Assembly: GCA_963966185.1 (NCBI GenBank)
Contig: CAWZYM010000151.1
Location: forward strand, 1,187,501 to 1,251,500
Source: Rhabditoides inermis
Taxonomy: Eukaryota; Nematoda; Chromadorea; Rhabditida; Rhabditidae
Length of the DNA stretch: 64,000 nucleotides
Direction of reading: 5' to 3'
Part shown: one piece after another, positions 38,701 through 49,140 of the stretch
How the letters are laid out: each line of letters begins with the position of its first letter
Position numbering within the stretch: position 1 is the stretch's first letter
Program-made: the position numbers and the translations under genes
The notes under the pieces: model-generated
Database searches by the model: none
Seen by the model: the letters and a program-made list of their open reading frames with translations, nothing else
What the model was told of the DNA's origin: nothing

Positions 38701-40269
38701 TCCTGCAATGCACAGCCACAACTAGCAGCTACCAGAGGACTTCAGTCAACTAGCTAACTCTAAACACATCATGTTACAAGTCATAACTCTCGATAGCATA
38801 ATCAGAATGTGACTTGAATTAATTTCTGTAAATTAGTTCCTCCACAACTCCAGTTGTCGCTCACTTTATCTATTTGATTTTTTTCAGTTTAGCCGTATTC
38901 CCTAATACATGCATCTACGATATTCCAACAACATAACAATAGCACAGCACACCCAGTAACACTCCCCATGCCTCTCTCTCTCTCTCTCTCTCCCTCTCCC
39001 TCCCCACCCACCTGTGCCTGCACCCCATCTAGCTGCGCGACGATGCCCCCGGCCGAGTCTGGCTGGACTGCCGCGTGCGAGTTCACCAGACGATGCAGTA
39101 CTGTCTGCAAACGGGGCCATCACATATCGCTTAATCAACATTGTTGTAGGCTTGTAGCTAGTGAGACACGTACTATGCCTGTGCTTCAACGGTGCAGCAC
39201 GGATACGGTCTGCGAAGGTAGTATACGACAAGAAAAGAATCGTAAGAGGCCAACTGTAGCTTCGCCCACAGTTATGATTCGAAATAATGAAAATAGCTAG
39301 TGTTGATTATTACAAACGTAATTCCACGCATAATACGCAACTCCCAAAACATATGACAAATGTTGCGCGGATTGCGTTCAATCGCTTTGTGAATAAAAAA
39401 AAACATGAACTGAAAAAAACCACAAAACGCATACAAACACGTTTCATCCACAACTATAATCAGACATATATCTAGATCCAATTCACACACGAGGATGTCA
39501 GGCCACAAACAATACGCAACACACAACAACCATCACCTATATCATCTAACGACTCCAATCGCACTCTGTTATCATCCATCCCATCCCATTCCCCATCCCC
39601 ATCCCCTCCCTCCCCTCTCCCCACCTGTTGCTGTCCGCAGTTCCATGTGAGCACCCCCAGGTCGGTGAGTCTCTTCTGCAGGTCCGACACCGCGCCGCGC
39701 AGCGTCTCCGTCTCACTGAAATCAATGAGGAATAGTATGAAAGGAAGGGGAAAAGTACATAATACATAACCAAGACATACATAGTTAATGGTAGAAAGAG
39801 GGGTTAACCCTGTTTCGAAACACTCATCATCAATCGGCAACAGGCTCAGAGCTCACCACTGTCACCACAGCCAGAACAACTAGGAATCCGAAGACGCGCT
39901 TACGCCTAACATGCACTGTATTGCTTGAATATCATACAACTCGCTACTGCATTTGTCAATGTTACGCAACATACGATTCACTTAAACAACTTAAATCAGA
40001 GTCACAACACAACTTAATTATTCGCACTTCATGTGTAGTGTCCCTTATAATTGTATCAGCACATTCCGAAAAAAAACTACGTTGCTCGCATAAAACAGGA
40101 GTAAAAAATTTCTCAACAATACAATCCTCCTTCGAATTCCATCTTCCATCTCACAGTGAAAAGATATAAAATGCTCAGCTCACCTCGCCACTAGTAGCTT
40201 TTCTGCTCGCAGTTTCTCACACAACTGCCATACCCCTTCGCACCAAATAGACTCAGTGGAGTCGTCCAT
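23797..40269 (-). CDS. GAPVD1: GAPVD1/RME-6-like RasGAP and VPS9-domain protein
   Basis: Thirty-eight exons, all phases closing, give about 1524 residues (human GAPVD1 is about 1460-1480). In order: N-terminal helices; a RasGAP-like domain (~125-380) with FSRLYRLFSDGLFSVK and CPAMANPELLGVISDTPISY; a long disordered acidic/Pro/Gly region with two Trp-Ser motifs (SDSWSTNVVASD, SDTWSLDAIASDS); SADDILAKY; DAKKKLRLVL; a helical bundle; and a C-terminal VPS9 domain (~1350-1524). Family members bind Ras/Rab proteins and activate Rab5 on clathrin-coated vesicles. Exon right edges: 40269, 39715, 39104, 38702, 38205, 37922, 37643, 37472, 37165, 36920, 36747, 36063, 35620, 35177, 34810, 34562, 32338, 32096, 31878, 31509, 30971, 30671, 30114, 29930, 29628, 29321, 28679, 28182, 27664, 27457, 26787, 26537, 26142, 25788, 25559, 24773, 24410, 23925. 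Uncertain: exon 9 donor, exon 19 donor (duplicated), exon 25 acceptor. The start directly follows a CTTCTAG acceptor. Confidence 0.93.
24900..25430. other. Large GAPVD1 intron with TACTAGTACA words
   Basis: Intron between exons 35 and 36 (24774-25433). Around 25145-25330 a degenerate ~40 bp module recurs with the palindromic word TACTAGTACA or close variants at about 25150, 25190 and 25231, each followed by a T-rich stretch. No exon is visible. Confidence 0.55.
26948..27305. repeat. Direct repeat of ~100 bp in GAPVD1 intron 30
   Basis: Two near-identical copies (26948-27056 and 27187-27300) share an AATAATAATTTATTACAG start, a CGCCACACAAAACTGACG middle and a GGAAATGTCTCGTAAAAG end. On the transcribed (minus) strand each contains AATAAA, and the 27187 copy is immediately followed by nine As. 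The copies flank about 130 bp of unrelated sequence. Confidence 0.85.
31706..31776 (-). repeat. 36-bp tandem duplication spanning a GAPVD1 splice donor
   Basis: The end of exon 19 is duplicated so that two identical donors (CG|GTGAGGGG on the minus strand) lie exactly 36 nt apart, at exon edges 31746 and 31710. Use of either keeps the frame and differs by 12 Glu/Arg/Gly-rich residues. Confidence 0.8.
32633..34317. mobile_element. Candidate 1.7 kb terminal-inverted-repeat element in GAPVD1 intron
   Basis: The ends are perfect inverted copies of CGGGTGTCGCGCGC. Inside each end lies 100-150 bp of degenerate repeats built from CGCGACAATA, CGGGAGTCGCGCAAT and CGCGGGGCAATA words in both orientations. 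This GC-rich pattern occurs nowhere else in the window. The interior (32760-34130) is ordinary AT-rich sequence with only short frames, so no transposase is recognised. It is probably a non-autonomous DNA transposon or a decayed one. I could not identify a target-site duplication. It sits in the intron between GAPVD1 exons 16 and 17, the longest of that gene. Confidence 0.6.
36481..36522. repeat. (ACACC)n microsatellite
   Basis: About eight perfect copies of the pentamer ACACC in a GAPVD1 intron (36653-36063 interval, minus strand). Confidence 0.9.
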
Positions 40270-40806
40270 CTAGAAGTATTATCAGATCTTTTTCACAATC
40301 ACAATTCCAGAATCCAGATATTGCAGCGTGTTCTCAACGCAGATGATTAATAACAAAAAATATGAAAAACTTTGAATAATTTATTCATTTTACATCATTA
40401 CACACAAGATTGGATACACACAGTTTAGCCAATAAAGAGCACTTTAGAGAGACTCTGCCGAGTAGATTGGGAGAGGGGAGGGAAGAGGGACAAGGAATGG
40501 GAGTACTGTCTACCGTATACCAAAGACACGCACACAACACGGGTACAGAGCAGGACAAGAGAGACAAGACTACGCAAACATTTAGCAGCACTATCATTAG
40601 ATACGTTCTTGAAATAAACCGAGTAATACAATACAAACAATTCGAATAAGTACAGTACTCACTACCACATACCAAAAAGAGGGGCAGACAGGAAGGGACG
40701 CGAGATCGCTTCTCAATCACACACACGCAACGCTCACACGCGACATGGCCAGTCATCAGCATCGAACATCGATACGCTAGCTGAATAAACACATGGACCA
40801 ACGCCG

Positions 40807-40852
<46 letters not shown>

Positions 40853-40885
40853 AACGGTCATTCGTAATCTAAACACATACCTGCA
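40270..40885 (-). other. UBXN7 3' UTR and intercistronic gap
   Basis: Downstream of the UBXN7 stop (40886) on the minus strand lies a ~500-nt UTR containing a CT run (GA on the plus strand at 40811-40850). AATAAA is at 40385-40380, followed by about 95-110 nt to the CTTCTAG acceptor touching the GAPVD1 start codon. The gap has operon-like length. Confidence 0.55.
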
Positions 40886-43800
40886 TCACTTTGTCTCTAC
40901 GTGTACCATCTCGTTGCGGCTGAACCCTAGCTCCTTGAGGCTCCTAGTCTCCTCCGCCACTCCATACTCCCTTCGGGGGAACGAGAGAATCAGGAGATGA
41001 TCCCTGGCAGACAGACCGCGACCCGCGATAAACGTCCACACCGCCTCAAAAAAAAAATGATACGTTTCATAAGCTGTACAGATGAACAGCAGTAATTTAG
41101 AAATAATTTGAGATTTTTTTCAGACACTGAAAATACCGGAAAACTATAAGTTTCAGCCAACCACGAAAACATTGTGCCAAAAAGATGCAATGTCAACGAT
41201 ATCTGAATCAATCAATCTACTGGTCAAGCAATCAATCAATCAACCTACTACTGAGTAGTTTACTACTCATACTCAACCAACCGCTACTGTAACAGTACCT
41301 TAAGCGGGCTCTCCTCGCTGATCGTGATGGGATGCCGGGTGCCGTCGGGGAATCGCAGCAACACCTTAGCCTCCACTCCGTCCGAGCAAGCCTGACAAAA
41401 GGGATACAATGTAGCCCATTGTGTGGTCAGTCTCTTCGAAGCAGCCCCTTCGAAACGCCTTCGAAACACGCTGTTTGGTTTTAAAGTCGGTATCGAAGGA
41501 GTTTCGAAGAGACTGCCCGCTACTTTAGCTAATTCTCATTTCTATACAAATACACACAAGACAAATACATTGAACAAAGCACACAGACCACAGACACAAT
41601 ACACCGACGAAACATAACATACAACATACGCGCACCCGACAACACTAGTTCACAAATAAATTATTTCAAAACACAAAACACACCCACACACCTCCTTCTT
41701 CCACTCGTCGGCGTCGACAAAGGACAGCTGGCGGGTGCCGTTGCCGAGCAGCGAATCCACCAAGTCCTCCTCCATACCTGAACAACACACACTGGTCAAG
41801 AGAAGGATTTGAAGATTGGATTAGATTGGATTGGATCACTTCATTAACAATCCATAATCTCACCGACTCCAATAAACACACAGAAACATACAACTCACGG
41901 GTAAAAAAACAGTATACCGTAATCCTTATCCCCCCCCACTCACCGCTCATCGCTACCTCCTCCTGCACGCGTCCCCTCTTCCCTGCCTGTCTGTCCGTGT
42001 CCATCTCCTCTCCCTCCCCTCCCCCTCCGCCCCCGCACTGCTTCCTCTTCCTCCTCCCGCCGCCTCCCTGCGACGACGTCGACGCACCGTTCTCCATCTG
42101 AATTCAGGATACAATGAACAGCAAAATCAACAATACACACATTTCCGCACAAATTACGATTCAACAGCACAACTTGTACAACATGATCATATCCCCTCCA
42201 ATCTACCTTCTTCCCTGCCACCTACCCGCGAACCTCTACCGAATAAGTCACTCTCCTCCCCCTCTCTCCACCCACCCCCCCTCCTCCTCCTCCCGCCTCT
42301 CCTCCCCCCTGTGCCGTGCTTGGCATGGCGTGGTCAGCCTGCAGGGGGGCCGCGTCCCCCACCAGACTCCTGTCCCTCGCAGCAAAGTCCGGCAGCCGGT
42401 CCAGGAACGTCGTCACTGAAATGTACACTATACACACATTCATATCAAGTTGCAACCGTCGTTTTTACTATAAGAGAGTGCAACATCTACGTTTCACCGG
42501 CACTATCATATCACACGTAAATAAAGTACAACAATCACATGACTCCTCCAAGCACTTCTTACTTGATCACACTTCACACAGGGCGCACATACACACACAC
42601 ACACATAGAATACATTACATGCAACAACTACGTCTCTCCGACTATCAAACCACACGAAATCAATGTGCCGCAATTCGCTCTCGTTGACAGCATCTGTGAC
42701 TCCTCCTCCCCACTCACACTGGTCGCACACGGTGACTGCGTCTACGTGGCTGCGCAGCTGCAGCCTGTGCACCAGCTCCCCCGTCCGAGGGTCCACCACG
42801 AACAACGACGGGAAAGACGTCACCTGGCAATGCCCATACTTACATACTTCAACAAGCAGTATTATCGTTTCAATGAACCATCGAAAATATGCAACGCCAA
42901 CAAACAACGTAGATCTGCGTCATCATCTGACAGAAATTGAATGCTATTCTTGAGCATAAACTCACATGATAGTAGTTGCATATACGTGCGCCGTCGGGGG
43001 CGTCCTGACAGATCTGAAGGAAAGTTTAAATAGTAATTATAAATAGCGTTAAAAAAAACTGTCAACAGTAAAGTGTACAAACCAACTCTTAAAAACCCAC
43101 CTGCCAGAAGAGGAAGTTTGCCTTGACGAGCTCCTTGACGCCGGCATTACTCCACACGTCCCTGAAGGACACTACGTGAACAACAAAAGAAGGTGAGATC
43201 AACAACAACAACAAGAACACTAATAAAGTAGCGGTCTCGAAACTGCCTTGGCCGATGGTGGTTCGAAGGGAAATGAATGGACTGCCGACATAATGGCTAC
43301 CTGTTGAGTGTCTGGCTGGCAAAGACCTGCATGTCCTGCACGTTCACCAGCAGCCAGCGCTCCTCCCGCAACGCCTCCGACTTGCACTGCAAACAGCACC
43401 ATGGTTAACACCACAGTTATGTTTCCATGCTCAAGTCTATACGTTTAAATATGTTTCATAGGCTGCATATATACGGCGAAAGGGAGATCATCGCAATATG
43501 AAGTGCGTCCTCAGGAATATTAATACGACACAAAAACTACTTGCAAACATACATGAACACGATAATAATCACTATGACTATTCATGACTAAATTTAATAT
43601 TCATGAATAATGACGATTCCAATACAAATATAATATAATAATAATAATAATAATAAAACCCCACCCCCTCCCAGTCTCCGAGGAACATGAGGTCGGTGGG
43701 CGGGCGGAACAGCGACTGCAGGTTCGGCTTCCCCGACGAAGACGGCTAGAAGGATCGAGTTACATATGGAACATGAATCGAGACAACCAACCTTAAAAAA

Positions 43801-45258
43801 ATAACTACGATTCGAAAAATGTTTTCAGAAATATGGTGCATTTCACAAATAATATCCTACGCGCACTGACTACTATACTACTATCCGTAACCACCCAAAA
43901 CCGTTGCGCACCTGAGTAAACGTACAACACCACACACCGCAACTTCAATAACTATAAAGAAACATTCATGAGCATACCTACAATGACTATACAGTAACCG
44001 GTAACCCACCACATTGCCGACGGGCGCGTTGTTGGTCTGGGCGGTGAGGCCGAGCGCGGCGCGGCGAAGGGCCTGCTGCTGGTTAGCTGCAAGGGGAGGA
44101 GTGAGAGTGACGTCATAGCTAGCTGTGTGACGTTGTAGGAGAAATACCGAAATAGCTTGTTGCTGGTTATCTGCAAGGGAATACAGTAAGAGTGACGTCA
44201 TAGATATATGTGTGACGATATAGGTGAACATGCATACGATACACGAGTGCCCGCTGCTGGTTCGCCACAAGGGAGAACGGAGACAGTGAGAGATTGGCGT
44301 GTCGGGGTGAACATCACATTATTAGAAGTACTGACCGGTCTCCTGTCGGAAGTCGCCGATCTGGTTGAACACCGAGTTACCGGCGACGCGCTGACGACCC
44401 GCGCCTCAAAACAAGTACATTAGAGATACACATGACGCGCTCTTCAAAAGTACGTATCCCAGTGGAATGAAAATGTATACTCGTAAGAATAAAATCAATG
44501 CGTTCATCATGTAACATGTAAATATAAATATGCAGTATTAACAACTGAAAACCCGCACCATACTGGTGCTGGAGGGAGCCGTGGATGACGGGGCCGCGCG
44601 AGAACTGCATCGGAGCGCGCACCTAGAAAGCGGATCCTGTTCGCAACAGCTGCGAAGAGAATATGAAGACATGATGGCATTATTTATATAAAAGAGTAAA
44701 GCAAGATGGTGCATTGTTGAAACATATGATGTGTGCTAAAATTGAAATGTGTTCTAAACACTTACCTCTTCGTCGTCCATGCCGGCAGAGCTCGTGGACG
44801 CGGCGGCTTTGGAGGAGGACGCGACCGGGCGGCCGCCCTTGGACTGGTGCGCGGTGCGGCGGCGCGGCTTCGACGACACCACCTCCACGTCGTCGTCGTC
44901 GTCGCTCAGCATGCATCTAGAGAGATGTTATAATTATAGCTTGTTAACACAACACATTAACCTAGTAATACTCACACATCGGGCGCGGCGGACCCGCTGG
45001 CCTTGCCGTTGCCGTTCCTCGCCCCTCCTCCTCCTCCCCTGCCTGCCCTCGACTGGGCGTTCTCGGCGGCCTGCGCGAAGAACAGGTCGACGGCGTTGGA
45101 CACGTCGTAGCCGCACGCCTCCAGGTACTGCTCGCACTCCTGCTCGCTCTTGCTGCCTGAGCAAGAGTTTGTAAGTATGGAGTAATGGACACGCTGATGA
45201 AAGTGAGTGACTCACCCGTTATCTCCTTGAAGTGGGCGAAAGCTGCGCGTTTATCCAT
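40886..45258 (-). CDS. UBXN7: UBXN7-type p97/VCP ubiquitin adaptor
   Basis: Sixteen exons in phase give 532 residues (human UBXN7 489): 45258-45216, 45156-44976, 44916-44766, 44622-44559, 44404-44336, 44086-44010, 43745-43665, 43386-43301, 43161-43101, 43013-42966, 42823-42718, 42415-42276, 42097-41944, 41777-41692, 41391-41299, 41044-40886. An N-terminal UBA-like region (EQYLEACGYDVSNAVDLFFAQ core) is followed by an acidic linker and a UAS thioredoxin-like domain (~200-340; LFRPPTDLMF, LNRDVWSN, FPSLFVVDPRTGELV). A C-terminal UBX domain (~450-532) has the FPR loop (LSFPRRE) that contacts p97. The family links ubiquitinated clients and cullin ligases to p97. The region between UAS and UBX is Gly/Lys/Glu-rich and I see no clear UIM, unlike the human protein. 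Exons 5 and 16 use GAG acceptors. A CTCATTCAG acceptor lies 24 nt before the ATG. Confidence 0.93.
44081..44300 (-). repeat. Partial duplications of an exon start in UBXN7 intron 5
   Basis: The 3' splice site and first ~15 nt of exon 6 (CTAACCAGCAGCAG) recur upstream in the intron as two degenerate copies, near 44155-44175 and 44250-44275 on the plus strand. The nearer copy also keeps the flanking GTGACGTCATAG word. These look like tandem duplication of an acceptor region. Confidence 0.65.
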
Positions 45259-45992
45259 CGTCAGCGACTATCTCATCAACTGAATGAGAATGGTGAAAGC
45301 AAATGACAATGAAAATTAATAATAAAAAATAACGCAGAGAGCAGAGAGACAAAAGTCATCATGATGGATGGTGCACGTAATGATCAGTAGCAGGCGTAGT
45401 ATAGTATTAGAACCAAATATCCAAATACATCAGCATGTCATATTCTTCCCAACATGAAATGCAGAAACTAAACACGAAATATGAAACACAACTACACAAA
45501 CAACAAAACAAACAAAACCGAGCCAGGGCGCAGCTTGCATGCTGGTTCGAAAGCACTGGGCGGAGCCTGAATTTTTGGAGGCGGAGCCTCTATATTCGGT
45601 AATAGGAGGGCGTTGATGAAAAACGTGATATTCATTCGTCTCGCATCTGAAAATAGACAAACAAAATAATTTGAATGATTTATCACTCAAAACACACTGG
45701 CTAAGAACGGCGGTCTATAAGTTGTCATTTCTCGCATCTCTCCTTCACCGACCCGGTTCTGCGGCTGCTCCCACACGCGCTCTCACTGCAGGCATGCCGA
45801 ATTCTTGTCACATCGTACCGTTTCATACCTTTTCTTTTCACCGCACTATAAGATTCGTTCACCGTTCCGTGAACGACTACCACTCTTTTTTGATATTTTA
45901 TTCTGTCACCTCTCCCTCTCTCGCTCTTGAGATCGAGGGAGGGATAGAAGACCATACATGACCATATAAGACCTTGATCATCTCCAGTTTCC
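45259..45992. promoter_or_regulatory. Divergent spacer between UBXN7 and the TRP channel
   Basis: About 730 nt separate two start codons that point away from each other, so both promoters and outrons must lie here. Acceptors are visible at each edge (CTCATTCAG before UBXN7, ATCTCCAG before the channel). No coding exon or core promoter element stands out. Confidence 0.5.
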
Positions 45993-47714
45993 ATGGTGAA
46001 CGTGGCGCGCGGGGCGACTGCGTCGTCGTTCGCGCACCGCTTCGACCGACGCCACATCGAACGACTCAAAATGCCCGACATCGTGAGCTTGTCTTTTTTT
46101 TCTGCGACCGAGCTCTCATTTTCTTATCTTTTTCTATTCATATTCTAATCACACACCCGACTTAGTGATTGTGGTTTGGTGCCTATCTAGACAAAATTTG
46201 TGTTAATGAGTCACTATCGCAAAACTAACATATTTTAGCCCGAGAAAGAGGAGGGCTACGATGGGCATCTCTCCTGGAACCCCGCCGATCCCAACAACCT
46301 CGAGCAGATACAGGTATACGGTAGATTACAGTACTCCGTATTGATATACGGTAGGTATAGAGTACCCCTCCCCCCTTAGGCCTTTCGCGACTCTGTCCTC
46401 GCTTGCGACAAGGAGAAGGTGATCGAGGCGTTTGAGACGTTCGCCAGCGGACTCACGGTATACTGTAGCCTACCGTAATCCGTACCCATTACCGTACACC
46501 TAGACCTCACAACTCGAGGACATGGCCGAAATGGTGTGCGATCGCCGCAACGCCGAGACCACCAAGGTATACGGTAATCTACCGAAACCCGTATATACCT
46601 ACCGTATCACAGGAAGCCCTGCTCTCTGCGATCCTGCTGGGTAGTCGACCGATGGTCGAGTTCATCCTCTCTCTCTTTGCCGAGTTTCCCGGAGAGGAGC
46701 GCTGCGGTAGGTCAAATACCGTATCTCTACCGTACTCCAAATACAATCTACCGTATCCCTAGGTGTGGCGGACTCTTCCTCGTTCGTCTCGCACATGACT
46801 CCGCTGATGCTGGCGTGTAGCTGCAATAACCTGGCGATCACAGAGTGTCTGCTCCTGAGAGGACACACACTCCACCCGCCATGCGGTCCCACCTGTAAGT
46901 ACCGTATACTTACCTACATCAATCGATAATCGATCGATACCAGGTCTGTGTTCTCTGTGTCGACGCGTGACCACTAGCAGTTCGGTGTCGCTTCGCAGAC
47001 TCGACACCTTTCGAGCCATGGCCTCGGAAGCGTACCTCTGGCTCGCCACCAATGTACTGTAATCTATATTGGGTTACTGTATTCCATGTTCTCTTCAGGA
47101 CCCGTTCCAAGCCACTGCCGCGCTACTTCGCGACTTGAGACGAATGCTTGCCGAAGACCACGTCGAATTCAAGGTACAGTACACCTATTTATCATAACTG
47201 CAGTATTATATCAGGAGACGTACGAGCAGCTGTACCAGCAAGTGCACGGCATCTCGGTGCGGATAGCGGAGCAGTGCTGGAAGGTACAGTATACTGTAGC
47301 GATCGTAACCTACCGTATACCTAGTCCGAAGAGACGACGTCGTTTCTCTCACACCGCTTTGCCGTCTCACAACAGCATGTCAACTCTCCCTTCCCTCGCT
47401 TGAGAGTCGCCATCGACAGCGAGATGAAACACGTTGGTTACGGTACTCTGAACTAAAATACTGTACTTTGCCAGTTTGCCGCCTCGACCAACGTGCAGCA
47501 CGCGGTGACGGCAGTGTGGTGTCAAGGTACAGTAACCGAGTACATTACCGTAATCCTACGGTGTTCCAGGCTGGTCGCAGTTCGGCTCGAACTCGCGTCG
47601 GGACTCGTTTCGGCTTCTTCGCCACTCCCTGCTCTACTTCCCGCTATCGCTAGCATTCACACTCACCGCAGCCCGCTTCCCCAAGTCGTTCTGGGTACCC
47701 AAGGCTAGGTGAGA

Positions 47715-47761
<47 letters not shown>

Positions 47762-49107
47762 GGAGAGGGAGATGAAAAGAATCAGACAGTCAAGCGTTTA
47801 TTTTCAGATTCGTCTCCTCCCTCTCTTCTTACATCACCTTTCTCACCGTTCTCCTCGCAGTCACCTTCTTTCACGCCGGCAATCTGGACAACCGCACAAG
47901 TACAGTAACAATACAGTATCACTATCCTACCGTAGTACATTAACTCTAATACGGCTACATTATCCTGCTATAGTACAGTAACCCTACGGTTACAGTAACC
48001 TACCGTATAGGTCTCTGGAAACGAGCTGGCGAGGTGTACGTCTATTCGTATGTCCTCGGACTGACACTGGACAGGTTCATGGAGTACTGGCGGACAGGCA
48101 GCAAGTTCTTTGCACGGTGGTGGAGATGGTAGGGAGAAAGAGAGGGAGAGAGGGAGAGAGGGAGAGAGAGAGAGAAAGGGCAAGGGGAATGAGAGAGAGG
48201 GGGAGAGAGGGAGGGAGAGAGGGGGAGCGAGAGAGATGGAGAGGGAGAGAGAGTTCTTTGCAGTTTCGACTTCTTTCTCCTATGCGTGTGGAACGTTCTA
48301 TTCTACCTCTACATTGCTTGCTGGCTGGGGATAGACGAGAGACACGCGCAGATGCAACGACGACACTGGGTAAGTCACTCTCTCTCTCCTTCCCTCTCTC
48401 TTTCCCTCCCTCTCTCTCTATCTCCTCCCTCTCTCCAACCCCCCTTCCAGTCCCCCACTGACCTCCGCATGTTCTACGAGGCTCTTCTCTGTGTGGGCGT
48501 CGCTTTTGCCAACATTCGCGTCTTCTACTTTCTCCAGCTCAACAAGACCATCGGAGCCACTGTGGTATGTAGTCATGATGACGTCACACACTCACGCGAT
48601 GACGTCAGGTGTCGATCGGTAGATGCATCTTCTACCTTTTCAACTACGTTGTCATCATGTTTGTCGTGCTGGTGAGTGAAAGAGAGGGAGAGAGGGAGAG
48701 AGAAAATAGATAGATAGAGAGACTTCAGACGTCATACGGTATCGGTCTCACCATGCTCTCACAACCCTACGACGGCGCCTATCAACAGAACGAGGACGGC
48801 AGTGTCACCAACACTCCGGATAGATTCACCAAAAAGTTAGTCTCTCTCTCTCTTTCTCTCTCTCCGACTCTCTCTTCTCTCCCACTCCTCCCATATTCCA
48901 GTACCATCTGGTCGGTGCGCTCTCTCTACTGGGGATTCTTCGGCTACCTCGATCCCACCACATACGGACCCGTCGTCGTCGGAAACGCAGGAAGAGACCA
49001 GTCAGCCGTGCAGCACACTGCCACTAACATTGCTCTAGAGGTGCGTGCACCCCTCTCTCCATCTCTCTCTCTCTCACTCTAACTCTCTCTCCCCCCTCTC
49101 TCCTTCT

Positions 49108-49140
<33 letters not shown>

